A stretch of 64,000 nt of DNA from Salipiger marinus (GCF_900100085.1 NZ_FNEJ01000015.1:1-64000); one strand, 5' to 3'; positions 6,661 to 15,996 are shown, numbered from the stretch's first letter. Program-made: numbers and translations. Notes: generated by a model not told the origin, from the sequence alone.

Positions 6661-7560
6661 TTAGCGGCGGCCCAGTTCCTCGGCCAGAAAGTCGATGAAG
6701 CGGCGCACGCGCGGCTCCAGCAGGCGGCGGCTGGGGTAAAGGGCGACGATACGCAGCGTGCCAAGCTCCAAGTCCGGCAGAACCCGCACCAGCCGCTTCT
6801 GGGCGATGTCCTCGTCGATGAGAAAGGCGGGCAGAAGCGCGATGCCCTGCCCGGCCAGCGCCGCGTCGCGGATCGCATGGGCGCTGTCCATGCGCAGCCG
6901 TCCGCGCACCGGCAGCTTGTGCAGACGGCCATCCGGGTCATGGGCATGCCAGTCCTGCGTCAGCGTTCCGCTGCGAAACAGGATGCAGTCATGGCGGCCG
7001 AGCGCCTCGGCCTGTGACGGGGTGCCCTGCGCTGCCAGATAGCCGGGCGCGGCGCAGAGCCAGACCGGGTAACTGGCGATCCGCCGCGACATCAGCCCGG
7101 CGGGCGCGGTTTCTGCCCCGATGCGGATCGCCAGATCGAATCCTTCGGCGACAATATCCGCGGTGCGGTCGGAAAACGCCATGTCCACGCGGACATCCGG
7201 CCATGCCTCAAGATACCGCGTCACCAGCGGCAGGATCATCCGGCGTCCGAAGGCATCCGGCACCGTCAGGCGCAGCAGGCCGCGCGGCGTGCCGACGGGG
7301 CCCGCGACGGCGGCTTCGGCCTGTTCGATGGCGTCAAGGATGCGCTGGCCACCCCCGACCAGCGCCTGCCCCTCCTCCGTCACCCGGACCGAGCGCGAAT
7401 TGCGGTGCAGCAGCCGCACCCCCAGCCGGGCTTCAAGCCGGGCCACGGCCTTGCTTGCGGCGGATCCAGTCAGGCCAAGGCTGCGGCCCCCGCGCACGAA
7501 GCTGCCCGCCTCCGCCACCGCCATGAAGATGACGATTTCGTTCACCTTGGTGGGCGTCAT
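6661..7560 (-). CDS. LysR-family regulator divergent from ridA-like gene
   Basis: The 299-residue protein has a LysR DNA-binding domain at about 5-65 (FMAVAEAGSFVRGGRSLGLT, GVRLLHRNSRSVRVTEEG) and an effector-binding domain with DLAIRIGAETAPAGLMSR and LALLPAFLID-type positions. It belongs to the same broad CrgA/DmlR-like branch as the neighbouring regulator. The divergent RidA-family gene 207 bases away is the obvious candidate target; there is no visible ligand clue. Confidence 0.85.
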   Translation of the reverse strand: MTPTKVNEIVIFMAVAEAGSFVRGGRSLGLTGSAASKAVARLEARLGVRLLHRNSRSVRVTEEGQALVGGGQRILDAIEQAEAAVAGPVGTPRGLLRLTVPDAFGRRMILPLVTRYLEAWPDVRVDMAFSDRTADIVAEGFDLAIRIGAETAPAGLMSRRIASYPVWLCAAPGYLAAQGTPSQAEALGRHDCILFRSGTLTQDWHAHDPDGRLHKLPVRGRLRMDSAHAIRDAALAGQGIALLPAFLIDEDIAQKRLVRVLPDLELGTLRIVALYPSRRLLEPRVRRFIDFLAEELGRR

Positions 7561-7767
7561 GCCGGGGTCCGGCGGATGTCTGGGGCGGGTGTCATGCGGG
7601 CGGCTCCGTGGGCTGGCGGAACCCTAGCCCCGGTCGGTCGCGGGCGTCCAGCGGCGGCAGGCGTGACTTCTGGTCAGCGCTGGCCGGACATCCGTTCCGC
7701 GCAGGATCGCTTATCTGGACAGGACCACAATCACGACCGGCGCCGCGCCGGTCAGCAGGAGACCGAT

Positions 7768-8175
7768 ATGACCAGACCGCTGATCCGGCTCAACCCCGCC
7801 GGGCTTTTTGATGCCAGCCAGAACCACCATGCGCAGGGCACCCTTGTGGACGGGGGCAGGCTGGCCTTCTTTTCCGGACAGATCGCATGGCAGCGGGGGG
7901 TGGAGATGGCGCCGCCATCGCTGGCCGCGCAGACAGAGATCGTGTGCCGGAACCTGCGCAGCTGTCTTGACAGCGTCGGCGCCGCATCCGGGGATATCGT
8001 CAGCCTGCGCGCCTATATCGTCGACTGGACACCGGAAAAGGCCGCCGAGGTGTTTCCGCCGCTGGTCGCCTTTCTTGGCGATGCCATGCCCAGCCTGACC
8101 GGCATCGGCATCAGCGCGCTGTTCCGCCCCGACCTGAAGATCGAGATCGAGATGGTGGTGCGGGTTCCCGACTGA
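7768..8175 (+). CDS. RidA (YjgF/YER057c/UK114) family protein
   Basis: This 135-residue protein has the compact RidA fold: RLNPAGLFD start, FFSGQIAW, AAQTEIVCRNLRSCLDSVGA, GDIVSLRAYIVDW, and PSLTGIGISALFRPDLKIEIEMV. The canonical Arg that binds the carboxylate of imines is in the R-x-YIV position. RidA hydrolyses reactive enamine/imine intermediates made by PLP enzymes; this divergent paralogue may act on a special substrate. The start at 7768 is preceded by AGCAGGAGA. It lies divergent from a LysR gene that probably regulates it. Confidence 0.8.
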   Translation: MTRPLIRLNPAGLFDASQNHHAQGTLVDGGRLAFFSGQIAWQRGVEMAPPSLAAQTEIVCRNLRSCLDSVGAASGDIVSLRAYIVDWTPEKAAEVFPPLVAFLGDAMPSLTGIGISALFRPDLKIEIEMVVRVPD

Positions 8176-8556
8176 CCGGGGCGCGCGGCCTTGCCCTAGC
8201 CGGTGCCCTGCAGGATGTGCCGCGCCGTGGCCACCGCTTCGCCCGCAAGGGGGCGCGGCCCTCCGGCTCCGCCACGGCACGGCGTCGCGGCATTTCCGGC
8301 CCGCAGCGCGGGCGGCGCCCAGAAAGCTGCATCCGCCGCGCCTTTGGCCAGACTGCCGCAGGATTTCGGGGCCGGTTGTGGCCTCAGGGGCGGCGGGCCC
8401 CTCCGCCGCGCGGTGGACAGGGGCGCCTTTGCTCTCAGATCCAATCTTGCGCGGCCCGCAACGGCGATCATCCGGCCCGCACCGGCGCCCTGTCCCGCAC
8501 CGGCACCCCTGCGCAGCCCGGATGGGTCGCGCCATGGCAGCCTTGGGGTCTGTCGG
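8176..8556. other. 381-base gap, possibly a decayed gene on the minus strand
   Basis: No intact gene is evident. On the minus strand a frame starts with MIAVAG-x-A-x-LDLR near 8470 and later, in shifting frames, gives SLAKGAADAAF-like and LGAA-like words, a pattern reminiscent of the start of PfkB-family sugar kinases. The frame ends with RPLAGEAVATARHILQGTG at 8196. Agreement requires frame changes, so at best this is a remnant. The stretch is otherwise G+C-rich without hairpin-T-run signals. Confidence 0.25.
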
Positions 8557-9555
8557 TCAGGCGGATCTGGCGGCGAGGATCTGTTCAAGATCCTTCAGCG
8601 CGGCGGCGGCGGTGGCCAGAGGCTCCGCCGCGTCGGAAATCGCCAGCGTCTCGCCCATGGCGTCGGTGATGATGCGGATGGCCTTGGCCTTGCCGCTCAC
8701 CCGCGCGAAGGGGTCATCGGGCGGGTAGGTCCTGATCTTCACCTCGGCGCGGAACCGCTCTTTCTCGCGGGTCAGGCTGCCGACAAGTTTGGGCACCACG
8801 CCGCGGGCGCGCCAGTCGTCGATCTGCGCAGGCGTGAGGGAGTGCAGCCCGTCCACGCTCACCTCCGCCATGGTCAGCGTGGCGCCCAGCCCGAAATTGG
8901 CGATCAGCAGCAGCTTGCAGGCGGTGTCCCAGCCCTCGATGTCGTTGCGCGGGTCGGCCTCGGCAATGCCGTTTGCCTGCGCCTCTGCCAGCGCCGCGTC
9001 AAAGCCAAGACCCCGGACCGTCATGGCCTCCAGAAGGACATTGGTGGTGGCGTTGAGAATGCCGTCGAGCCTGAGCACGCTGCTGCCGGAAAGGCTGGTC
9101 TGCAGAAGGTCAAGCGTCGGCAGGGCTGCGGCGGCGGCGCCGCTGAGCTTCAGCAGCGCGCCCGTCTGCCGCGCGATCTGGCGCAGATGCGGCCCCCGAT
9201 AGACCAGCGCGCCCTTGGAGATGACGATGGTGTCGCGCCCCGCCGACAGCGCCGCCTCGATATAGGCAAGCCCGGGGCCGCCGGTGCGGAAGTTGGTAGG
9301 CCCGGCCTCGATCAGGATATCGGCTTGGCTCTGCGCGATAAATTCCGGGCCGGTCAGCCCCTGCTGCAGCGACGTCAGCTGGTGCGCCTCAAGCCCCTGC
9401 GGCCCTGCCAGACCGGCGCGGGAGCCGCAGACCGCGACCAGCCGCACATCCGCCCCATGAACCTCGCGGTAGCGCGCGCGCCGGGACAGAAGCAGCTCTG
9501 CCGTGGCGCGCCCGACGCCCCCGAACCCCGCGATCGCAACGGTGACCTTTTGCAT
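8557..9555 (-). CDS. Homoserine-dehydrogenase-like NAD(P)-dependent oxidoreductase
   Basis: The 332-residue protein has an N-terminal Rossmann fold (VAIAGFGGVGRATAELLL) and the homoserine dehydrogenase catalytic domain (ISKGALV at about 118, NATTNVLLEAM, EADPRNDIEGWDTACKLLLIAN with the conserved acidic and Lys residues). It lacks the C-terminal ACT domain of the canonical enzyme, so it is probably not the feedback-regulated housekeeping gene. Start at 9555 chosen for the upstream AAGGAGGAAAG. Isolated gene; substrate may be another aspartate-semialdehyde-like or hydroxy acid compound. Confidence 0.75.
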   Translation of the reverse strand: MQKVTVAIAGFGGVGRATAELLLSRRARYREVHGADVRLVAVCGSRAGLAGPQGLEAHQLTSLQQGLTGPEFIAQSQADILIEAGPTNFRTGGPGLAYIEAALSAGRDTIVISKGALVYRGPHLRQIARQTGALLKLSGAAAAALPTLDLLQTSLSGSSVLRLDGILNATTNVLLEAMTVRGLGFDAALAEAQANGIAEADPRNDIEGWDTACKLLLIANFGLGATLTMAEVSVDGLHSLTPAQIDDWRARGVVPKLVGSLTREKERFRAEVKIRTYPPDDPFARVSGKAKAIRIITDAMGETLAISDAAEPLATAAAALKDLEQILAARSA

Positions 9556-9641
9556 GGCAGTCTGCCTTTCCTCCTTGCGTGGTGCCTGAGCCCGTCTTGG
9601 GCGGGCCGGGCCGGATCCGCAACCGCGCAAGACGGCATGGG

Positions 9642-10487
9642 TCAGGCCAGCCCGTCCGGACCGGCAAGGCCGCGCATCTTTTCCGCATCACCAGCGCTGG
9701 CCGGAGTGTAGATCATCAGCTTGAGATCGGGTCGGCCATCCACCGCGAAGGAGGAGAATTCGAAGCTGATCTCTCCTGCGGTGGCATGGCGGATTGTCTT
9801 GGCGCCTTCGCCGGGGGTCAGCACGTCCTGATCCGCCCACATGCGCGCGAAATCCTCGCTTGCCGCCGAAAGCTCGGCGACAAGCCGCGCCGCCACTCCG
9901 TCTTCGCCCACGCGGGCGGTTTCGGCGCGGAAGGTCGCGACCAGAAAACGCGCCACGCCCTGCCAGTCGGTCTGGGCGGCGCGGGTGGCAGGATCAAGGA
10001 ACATGCGCCGCAGGATATTGCGCCCCTCCGGCGGCAGCGCGGCGTAATCGGTCAGGGCAAGCTGCGCGGCCCGGTTCCAGCCGATGACATCCCATGTGGC
10101 CGTGGCGACCGTGGCGGGGATCAGCGGCATCGCGTCCAGAAACCGCTGCAGGCGCCACGAGATCCCCTCTGGCGCGCGGGGCTGCAGCTTGGGCGGACGC
10201 CCGATGCCGACAAGGAACAGATGCTCGCGCTCCGCCTCGCTCAGCATCAGCGCCTTGGCCAGACTGTCGAGCACGCGCGGCGACGGCGCCCCGCCGCGCC
10301 CCTGTTCCAGCCATGTATACCATGTGGTGCTGATGCAGGCGCGCTGCGCGACCTCCTCGCGCCGCAGGCCCGGGGTCCGGCGACGGCCCGTATAGCCAAA
10401 GGCCGTGGGATCAAGCCGCTCCCGCCGGTCCTTGAGAAAGGCGCCAAGCCGGTGCCCCGCCGCCGCAGTGTCGAGAGTGGTGGTCAT
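9642..10487 (-). CDS. XRE-family regulator with MmyB-like ligand domain
   Basis: The 281-residue protein has an XRE helix-turn-helix (about 12-80; GRRRTPGLRREEVAQRACIS, YTWLEQGRGGAPSPRVLD) followed by the MmyB-like PAS-type domain (about 105-270; ATWDVIGWNRAAQLAL, EGRNILRRMFLDP, FSSFAVDGRPDLKLMIYTPA). In actinobacteria and proteobacteria this family commonly represses a divergently placed short-chain dehydrogenase and binds fatty-acid-like ligands. The gene here is indeed divergent from an SDR gene, with a palindrome overlapping its start codon. Confidence 0.85.
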   Translation of the reverse strand: MTTTLDTAAAGHRLGAFLKDRRERLDPTAFGYTGRRRTPGLRREEVAQRACISTTWYTWLEQGRGGAPSPRVLDSLAKALMLSEAEREHLFLVGIGRPPKLQPRAPEGISWRLQRFLDAMPLIPATVATATWDVIGWNRAAQLALTDYAALPPEGRNILRRMFLDPATRAAQTDWQGVARFLVATFRAETARVGEDGVAARLVAELSAASEDFARMWADQDVLTPGEGAKTIRHATAGEISFEFSSFAVDGRPDLKLMIYTPASAGDAEKMRGLAGPDGLA

Positions 10488-10501
10488 TATACCCCTATAA
10501 T
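10486..10501. promoter_or_regulatory. Palindrome ATTATA-CCCC-TATAAT in the XRE/SDR gap
   Basis: A perfect inverted repeat with six-base arms and a CCCC centre overlaps the start codon of the XRE gene (10487-10485). Its right arm TATAAT can serve as a -10 box for the divergent SDR gene. A repressor bound here would block both genes. No good -35 box accompanies it. Confidence 0.5.
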
Positions 10502-10565
10502 GTCCCGTCTTTAATAGCAGTCAGACTGCCCCAGAGTGTCTGCGGACACGAGAGGAAAGTTTGTC

Positions 10566-11471
10566 ATGAGAATATTTGTCACGGGCGCCACAGGGTTTGT
10601 CGGCGCGGCAGTCGTCAGCGACCTGCAGGCCCACGGGCACAGCGTTCTGGGGCTGGCGCGGTCCGACCGGAGCGCGGCGCAGCTGAAGACCGCCGGGGCA
10701 GAGGTGCTGAGGGGCGATCTTGCGATGCCCGACCGGCTTGTCGCGGGCGCGCGGGCTGCCGATGCCATCCTTCATGCGGGGTTCCTGCACGATTTCCCGC
10801 GCTTCGCGGAGGCCTGCGAGATTGACCGCCGGGCGATCGAGGCGCTTGGCACGGCGGTGGCGGGCACGGGCAAGCCGCTGGTGGTGACGGCGGGGCTTGC
10901 CTTTCTGGACACTGCCGGTGCGGTCGCGGTGGAAACCGACCGCGCCTTTCCGCCCTCTGCGGCCTATCCGCGGGCCACGGAAGCGGCGGCGGATGCGCTA
11001 CGCGCGCAGGGTGTGCCGGTGACGCTTCTGCGCCTTCCGCCCAGCGTGCATGGCCGGGGTGATCATGGCTTCGTGCCGATGCTGATCGACATCGCGCGGC
11101 GGACGGGCCGTGCCGCCTATATCGGCGAGGGGGCCAATCTGTGGCCCGCCGTGGCCGTGCAGGATGCCGCCCGTCTTTATCGTCTGGCTGTCGAACAGGG
11201 CCCCAGCGCCGAGATCTGCCATGCCGTGGGCGAGGCGGGCGTGCCGTTCCGGCAGATCGCGGAGGCGATCGCGATCGGGCTTGGCGTGCCAAGCATGTCG
11301 CTGTCCGAGGAGGAGGCGCGCGCCCATTTCGGCTGGTTCTTTCCCTTCGCCACGCTTGACCAGACCGCCTCCGGCGAGCGCACCCGCGCGCGGCTTGGCT
11401 GGCAGCCCGGCGGTCCCGATCTGCTGACCGACCTCCGGAGCGCGGGCTATTTCGAGGTGCCGGTGGTCTAG
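10566..11471 (+). CDS. Extended SDR-family NAD(P)-dependent oxidoreductase
   Basis: This 301-residue protein starts with the SDR nucleotide-binding motif FVTGATGFVGAAVV and has an AYPRATEAAAD segment in place of the usual YxxxK (Tyr present in AAYPRATE, but Lys replaced), which is typical of atypical/extended NAD-dependent epimerase-like proteins. Late motifs include LLRLPPSVHGRGDHGFVPML and ARLYRLAVEQ. The start at 10566 follows GAGAGGAAAG. Likely substrate is a small carbonyl compound; it is probably repressed by the divergent MmyB-type regulator. Confidence 0.8.
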   Translation: MRIFVTGATGFVGAAVVSDLQAHGHSVLGLARSDRSAAQLKTAGAEVLRGDLAMPDRLVAGARAADAILHAGFLHDFPRFAEACEIDRRAIEALGTAVAGTGKPLVVTAGLAFLDTAGAVAVETDRAFPPSAAYPRATEAAADALRAQGVPVTLLRLPPSVHGRGDHGFVPMLIDIARRTGRAAYIGEGANLWPAVAVQDAARLYRLAVEQGPSAEICHAVGEAGVPFRQIAEAIAIGLGVPSMSLSEEEARAHFGWFFPFATLDQTASGERTRARLGWQPGGPDLLTDLRSAGYFEVPVV

Positions 11472-11517
11472 GCGCAGTCCTCAGGAACTGATCCTGCGCG
11501 ACCCCCGGACGGGGGTC
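11472..11517 (+). terminator. Two back-to-back stem-loops after the SDR gene
   Basis: GCGCAG (11472-11477) pairs with CTGCGC (11494-11499), with a smaller TCCT/AGGA pairing inside. Immediately next, GACCCCC (11500-11506) pairs with GGGGGTC (11511-11517) around a GGAC loop. They begin right at the stop codon (11469-11471). No T-run follows, so they may stabilise the mRNA end or assist Rho-dependent termination. Confidence 0.45.
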
Positions 11518-11653
11518 CGCATTGACGACACTCCTTCGAGGATCCCGTGCCGGACGGGCGCAATCTTGCGCGGCGGTGCAGCCCGACCGGCGCGCAGGCT
11601 CTGCCGTGATCTGCCATCGCGCCTGAGGGGGGCGGGAACAGTCGGAGGGGTTC

Positions 11654-12202
11654 ATGGTTCTGGGGCGGCCCTTCCAGAAAGAAAACAGGATGTCAGTCCC
11701 CAAGATGAACGCCCCGGAAACCACTGATCTGACTGCCACCCGCGCGGCGCATGTGCTGGCGCGGGCCTGCGACCGCAACCTGACGCTTGCCACGGCGGAA
11801 AGCTGCACTGGCGGGCTGGTCGCGGCGCTGGTCACCGATATCGAAGGCTGTTCGCACGCCTTTGACCGTGGATTTGTCGCCTATACCGACGCGGCCAAGC
11901 AGGAACTGCTTGGCGTGGACCGCCGTCTGCTTCAAGACTGTGGCGCGGTGTCGAAGGAGGTGGCGGTGGCCATGGCGGACGGTGCGTTGATGCGGTCGGG
12001 TGCGGATCTTGCGGTTTCCGTCACCGGCTATGCCGGACCCGCCGGCGAGGGGCGGGAAGAGGGGCTGGTGCATTTCGCGCTGGCCCGGAAAGGCGGGCCC
12101 ACCCGGCACCGGCAGGAGTCCTTTGGCGCCATCGGGCGGGATCCGATCCGGCAAAGATGCCTTGAAACCGTGCTGGATATGCTGGAAAGCGTTGTCGCAT
12201 GA
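11654..12202 (+). CDS. pncC: CinA C-terminal family nicotinamide mononucleotide deamidase
   Basis: The 182-residue protein is the stand-alone C-terminal domain of Cin[58 protein letters not shown], and [20 protein letters not shown]. This enzyme converts NMN to nicotinate mononucleotide and ammonia, recycling NMN released by DNA ligase or by salvage. GGAGGGG just upstream supports the start at 11654; 11690 is an alternative start with a weaker site. Its stop overlaps the start of the NAD synthetase gene by ATGA, so the two enzymes are made together and work at successive ends of the same pathway. Confidence 0.85.
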   Translation: MVLGRPFQKENRMSVPKMNAPETTDLTATRAAHVLARACDRNLTLATAESCTGGLVAALVTDIEGCSHAFDRGFVAYTDAAKQELLGVDRRLLQDCGAVSKEVAVAMADGALMRSGADLAVSVTGYAGPAGEGREEGLVHFALARKGGPTRHRQESFGAIGRDPIRQRCLETVLDMLESVVA

Positions 12203-14262
12203 CAGATCGCACCAAAAGCTCCTTTGCCGCCTATCACCGCCACGGCTTCGTGCGCGTCGCCACCTGCACGCCGCAGGTGCGGCCTGCGGATGTCCGGTTC
12301 AACTGCGACAGCGTGCTGGACCAGATGCGGCGCGCCGATCAGGCCCGCGCCGATCTGCTGGTCTGCCCCGAACTCTGCCTGTCCTCCTATGCCATCGACG
12401 ACCTGCATCTGCAGGAGGCGCTGCTTTCCGAGGTGGAGCAGGCGGTCGCCACGCTGGCCGAAGCCAGCGCCGGTCTGTCGTCGGTCATCCTGATCGGGGC
12501 GCCGCTGCGGCGCGACGGGCGGCTTTACAACTGCGCGGTGGTGCTGTCGCGGGGGCGCATCCTTGGCGTCGTGCCCAAATCCTACCTGCCGAATTACCGC
12601 GAATTCTATGAAAAGCGTTGGTTTGCCCATGGCCGCGGGCTGGCGGGCGAGATCGCCGTGGCGGGACAGCGCGTGCCCTTCGGCGATGATCTGATTTTTG
12701 AGGCTTCCGACCTGCCCGGTCTGATCTTCCATACCGAGATCTGCGAGGATCTGTGGACCCCCGCGCCGCCCTCTGCCGATGCGGCCATGGCAGGGGCGCT
12801 GATCCTCACCAATCTTTCGGCCTCCAACATCGTCATCGGCAAGGCGTCGGACCGGCATCTGCTCTGCCAGTCGCAGTCCATGCGCGCCTTTGCCGCCTAT
12901 GTCTATTCCGCGGCAGGGCCGGGCGAAAGCACCACCGATCTTGCCTGGGACGGGCAGGGGATGATCTATGAACTGGGCGATCTTCTGGCGGAATCCGACC
13001 GCTTCCCGACCGAGCCGCAGCTGACGCTGGCCGATGTGGATACCGGGCGGCTGCAGTCGGAACGGATGCGCACCGGCAGCTTCGACGATGCCGCCCGCCA
13101 CAAGGCGCCCAGCTTCCGCCGGATCCTGTTCGACCACCAGCCGCACCGCGCCGAGGCCGGGCTGATCCGTCCGGTGCGGCGGTTCCCGTATGTGCCGAAC
13201 CGCGCGAGCCATCTGGATCAGGACTGTTTCGAGGCGTTCAACATTCAGGTGGAGGGCCTGCGCCGCCGCTTTGAATCCACGCGCGGCACCACCATGGTCA
13301 TCGGCATTTCGGGCGGGCTCGATTCCACCCATGCGCTGATCGTCGCGGCCAAAGTCTGCGACCGGATCGGCCTGCCGCGCAAGAACATCCTTGCCTTCAC
13401 CATGCCGGGCTTTGCCACGTCGGATGCCACCAAGGACAATGCGTGGAAGCTGATGCGCGCCATGGGGGTCAGCGCCGACGAGATCGACATCCGCCCCGCC
13501 GCGCGGCAGATGCTGGCCGACATGGGCCATCCCTTCGCGGGGGGCGAGCCGGTCTATGACATCACGTTTGAAAACGTGCAGGCGGGGCTGCGCACCGACT
13601 ATCTGTTCCGGCTTGCCAACCAGCGGAACGGCTTTGTCGTGGGCACCGGCGATCTGAGCGAGCTTGCGCTTGGCTGGTGCACCTATGGCGTGGGCGACCA
13701 GATGAGCCATTACGCGGTGAATGCGGGCGTGCCGAAGACGCTGATCCAGTATCTGATCCGCTGGACCACCCGCACCAACCAGTTCGATCCCGAAACGGAC
13801 GCGGTGCTGGAGGCGATCCTTGCCACCGAAATCTCGCCCGAACTGGTGCCCGCAGGCGAGGGCGAGCAGATCCAGAGCACGGAGTCGATGATCGGCCCTT
13901 ATGAGCTGAACGATTTTTTCCTGTTCCACATCATGCGCTACGGCGCAGCACCCTCCAAGGTCGCGTTTCTGGCATGGCATGCCTGGCATGACGCGGCGCA
14001 GGGGGTCTGGCCGGACGGATTTCCGCAGGCCAAGCGCAACGAATATGACCTGCAGACGTTGCGCCACTGGCTGGAACGCTTCCTCGTGCGGTTCTTTGCC
14101 ACCAGCCAGTTCAAGCGCTCGGCGCTGCCGAACGGGCCGAAGGTCAGCGCGGGCGGCGCGCTGAGCCCGAGGGGCGACTGGCGCGCGCCCTCCGACAGCG
14201 TGGCGACGCCGTGGCTGGACGAGCTGCGCCGTCACGTGCCGGAGCATTGGCCGGCGGGCTGA
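12199..14262 (+). CDS. nadE: Glutamine-dependent NAD+ synthetase
   Basis: The 687-residue protein combines an N-terminal nitrilase-type glutaminase (about 1-300) and a C-terminal synthetase (about 340-640). The glutaminase triad is visible: Glu in VCPELCLSS, Lys in [12 protein letters not shown], Cys in HTEICEDLW. The synthetase P-loop is [17 protein letters not shown], followed by [16 protein letters not shown]. Length and architecture match the long bacterial enzyme of the Mycobacterium type. It amidates nicotinate adenine dinucleotide to NAD+ with ATP and glutamine. The start overlaps pncC by four bases. A 120-base gap follows, without a gene. Confidence 0.95.
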   Translation: MTDRTKSSFAAYHRHGFVRVATCTPQVRPADVRFNCDSVLDQMRRADQARADLLVCPELCLSSYAIDDLHLQEALLSEVEQAVATLAEASAGLSSVILIGAPLRRDGRLYNCAVVLSRGRILGVVPKSYLPNYREFYEKRWFAHGRGLAGEIAVAGQRVPFGDDLIFEASDLPGLIFHTEICEDLWTPAPPSADAAMAGALILTNLSASNIVIGKASDRHLLCQSQSMRAFAAYVYSAAGPGESTTDLAWDGQGMIYELGDLLAESDRFPTEPQLTLADVDTGRLQSERMRTGSFDDAARHKAPSFRRILFDHQPHRAEAGLIRPVRRFPYVPNRASHLDQDCFEAFNIQVEGLRRRFESTRGTTMVIGISGGLDSTHALIVAAKVCDRIGLPRKNILAFTMPGFATSDATKDNAWKLMRAMGVSADEIDIRPAARQMLADMGHPFAGGEPVYDITFENVQAGLRTDYLFRLANQRNGFVVGTGDLSELALGWCTYGVGDQMSHYAVNAGVPKTLIQYLIRWTTRTNQFDPETDAVLEAILATEISPELVPAGEGEQIQSTESMIGPYELNDFFLFHIMRYGAAPSKVAFLAWHAWHDAAQGVWPDGFPQAKRNEYDLQTLRHWLERFLVRFFATSQFKRSALPNGPKVSAGGALSPRGDWRAPSDSVATPWLDELRRHVPEHWPAG

Positions 14263-14382
14263 GTGCTGCCACCCTCGGGGCCGGTCCTGCCTGCGGGCAG
14301 GGACTGACGACCCGCGCAGGCTGGCGCGCGACAGGCCGGAGGCCGCGCGGCCCCGGCGCAGGTTCAGAAGAAGGCGACGATC

Positions 14383-14991
14383 ATGTTTGAATGGTTATCA
14401 ACCCATAGCAACTCCCTGCAGGTGATCCTCAGCGGCCTGACCGCGCTGATCTGGATCGTCTATCTTCAGGTCTTTCTTGTCAGCTTCCGGCGCCAGCGCC
14501 GGCCAGAGATCATCATTTCGCTGGGGGCGGGGGCCGGGACCAAGGCCAGCTGGTTCGTGGCCAATCTGGGGCTGGAGCCGGTGTTCATCGTCGATGTTCT
14601 GGTCCGGCTCGAAACCGAGGACGGCATCACCGAGGCGGTGGTCACCGACCGCACCGAGATGAACGACCGCGAACTGAGCAACCCCGGCGAGGCCACCAAT
14701 CAGGGCCCGCTGGCCAGCGGCGCCTTCATGAGCATCGGCACGCTCGACACCCTGCTGCACAGATCCGCCTCGCAGCCGATCCCGGTCAGCGATCTGAAAT
14801 CGGTGACCATCGTCGTGGCGGCTTCCATGGCGGCGCGGTGGTCGCTGGTCGGGGCCTCGCGCCAGTATCGGCTCAGCTTTGACGAGGAGGGCGCGCCCAC
14901 CATCCTTGCCACCAAGATCGACACCGACCAGATCCGCAGCCGGGCCGGGCGCCGCGCCCTGCTCCGGAAGCTGGAAAGCCGTCTGGGCTAG
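14383..14991 (+). CDS. Membrane-anchored protein of unknown function
   Basis: The 202-residue protein has one N-terminal membrane segment (about 13-33, VILSGLTALIWIVYLQVFLV) followed by a basic RRQRRP stop-transfer and a soluble, beta-rich domain with no motif I recognise. The topology places the soluble part in the cytoplasm if the positive-inside rule holds. AGAAGAAGG precedes the start. Similar single-span proteins of this size are annotated as hypothetical in Rhodobacteraceae. It lies between nadE and a convergent LysR gene with no obvious functional link. Confidence 0.65.
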   Translation: MFEWLSTHSNSLQVILSGLTALIWIVYLQVFLVSFRRQRRPEIIISLGAGAGTKASWFVANLGLEPVFIVDVLVRLETEDGITEAVVTDRTEMNDRELSNPGEATNQGPLASGAFMSIGTLDTLLHRSASQPIPVSDLKSVTIVVAASMAARWSLVGASRQYRLSFDEEGAPTILATKIDTDQIRSRAGRRALLRKLESRLG

Positions 14992-15002
14992 GGGCCGGGC
15001 GG

Positions 15003-15905
15003 TCAGCCGGTCGTCTCGCGCGTGACATGGGTCAGAAAAGCCTGTGCGGCGGGGGTGAGCGAGCGCCCGGTGCGGCGCACCAGCCCGATCCGGCGCTTGG
15101 CGCCAAAATCGCGGATCGGACGGCGGATCAGCCGGTCGGTGCGCAGCACCGGCAGCGTCAGTTCGGGCAGGGCGGACACGCCCAGCCCCTCCGCCACCAG
15201 CGCCCCCGCCGTGGCCAGATGCGCCACCTCGAACCGGGGCGACAGCGGCTGCCCCAGCCGCAGGCAGGCACCGTCGAGCAGTTCGCGCACCGACGTGCCC
15301 TGCGCCATGGCGATGAACGGCATCCGCACCAGTTCGGCCCAGTCATAGGCGCGGTCTTCGGCCAAGGGCCCGTCGGGGGCGCCGATGGCGACAAAGGCAT
15401 CATCCATCAGCGGCAGGAAGGACAGGCGGCTGCGCGCCGACACCGTGCCCGCCGCAAAGCCCAGATCGGCGCGCCCCGTTTCCACCGCCTCGATGACGCT
15501 GCCCGACAGCGCGTCGATGATGCGCAGGTCGATGTCGGGATGGGCGGCGGAAAAGCTGCGCAGGATGCGCGGCAGCAGCGCCGTGGTCACCGAGGGCAGC
15601 CCGGCAATCGTCAGATGCCCGTGCCGCGCCGACAGATGCGCGTCAAATTCGGCCTGCGCGTCCTGCGCGGTATGCACCATCCGCTCCGCGATGCGGGCAA
15701 AAACCTCGCCGCTGCGGGTCAGGCTGACATTGCGGGTGTCGCGGTCAAAAAGCCGCGCCTCCAGCCGGTCCTCCAGCGCCGCGATCTGCCGGGACAGCGC
15801 CGAGGGCGACAGGCCCAGATCCTCGGCGGCGGCGCGGAACGATCCGCCACGCGCAAGGGCAAGCACGGCGAGATAGTCCTGCAGAGTGGCATTGTTGCGT
15901 GTCAT
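15003..15905 (-). CDS. LysR-family regulator of the TAXI-TRAP/AtuA operon
   Basis: The 300-residue protein shows the LysR DNA-binding domain (about 6-65: LAVLALARGGSFRAAAEDLG, SPSALSRQIAALEDRL, RLFDRDTRNVSLTRSG) and effector domain (LTIAGLPSVTTALLPRILR, ADLGFAAGTV, AHLATAGALVAEGLGVSALP). The start at 15905 was chosen over 16085 because it is the family's normal beginning (MTRNNATLQDY); the longer form would run over the divergent promoter. It is divergent from the TRAP operon and is the likely regulator responding to the transported acid. Confidence 0.85.
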   Translation of the reverse strand: MTRNNATLQDYLAVLALARGGSFRAAAEDLGLSPSALSRQIAALEDRLEARLFDRDTRNVSLTRSGEVFARIAERMVHTAQDAQAEFDAHLSARHGHLTIAGLPSVTTALLPRILRSFSAAHPDIDLRIIDALSGSVIEAVETGRADLGFAAGTVSARSRLSFLPLMDDAFVAIGAPDGPLAEDRAYDWAELVRMPFIAMAQGTSVRELLDGACLRLGQPLSPRFEVAHLATAGALVAEGLGVSALPELTLPVLRTDRLIRRPIRDFGAKRRIGLVRRTGRSLTPAAQAFLTHVTRETTG

Positions 15906-15966
15906 GCAGCAATTGTGCAGATCTTGTCTGTTTTCGCAATGGACTCCCTGCGGCATCATGACCTGA

Positions 15967-15985
15967 CCCCGAGGAGGGGGTTTTT
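15967..15985 (+). terminator. Small G+C hairpin with T-run in the TRAP operon leader
   Basis: CCCC-GAGGA-GGGG followed by GTTTTT sits directly before the Shine-Dalgarno GGGAGGA and the ATG at 15997. It has the form of a mini intrinsic terminator placed in the leader. It could act as an attenuator or mRNA stabiliser, but the stem is short. Confidence 0.3.
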
Positions 15986-15996
15986 GGGAGGATACC

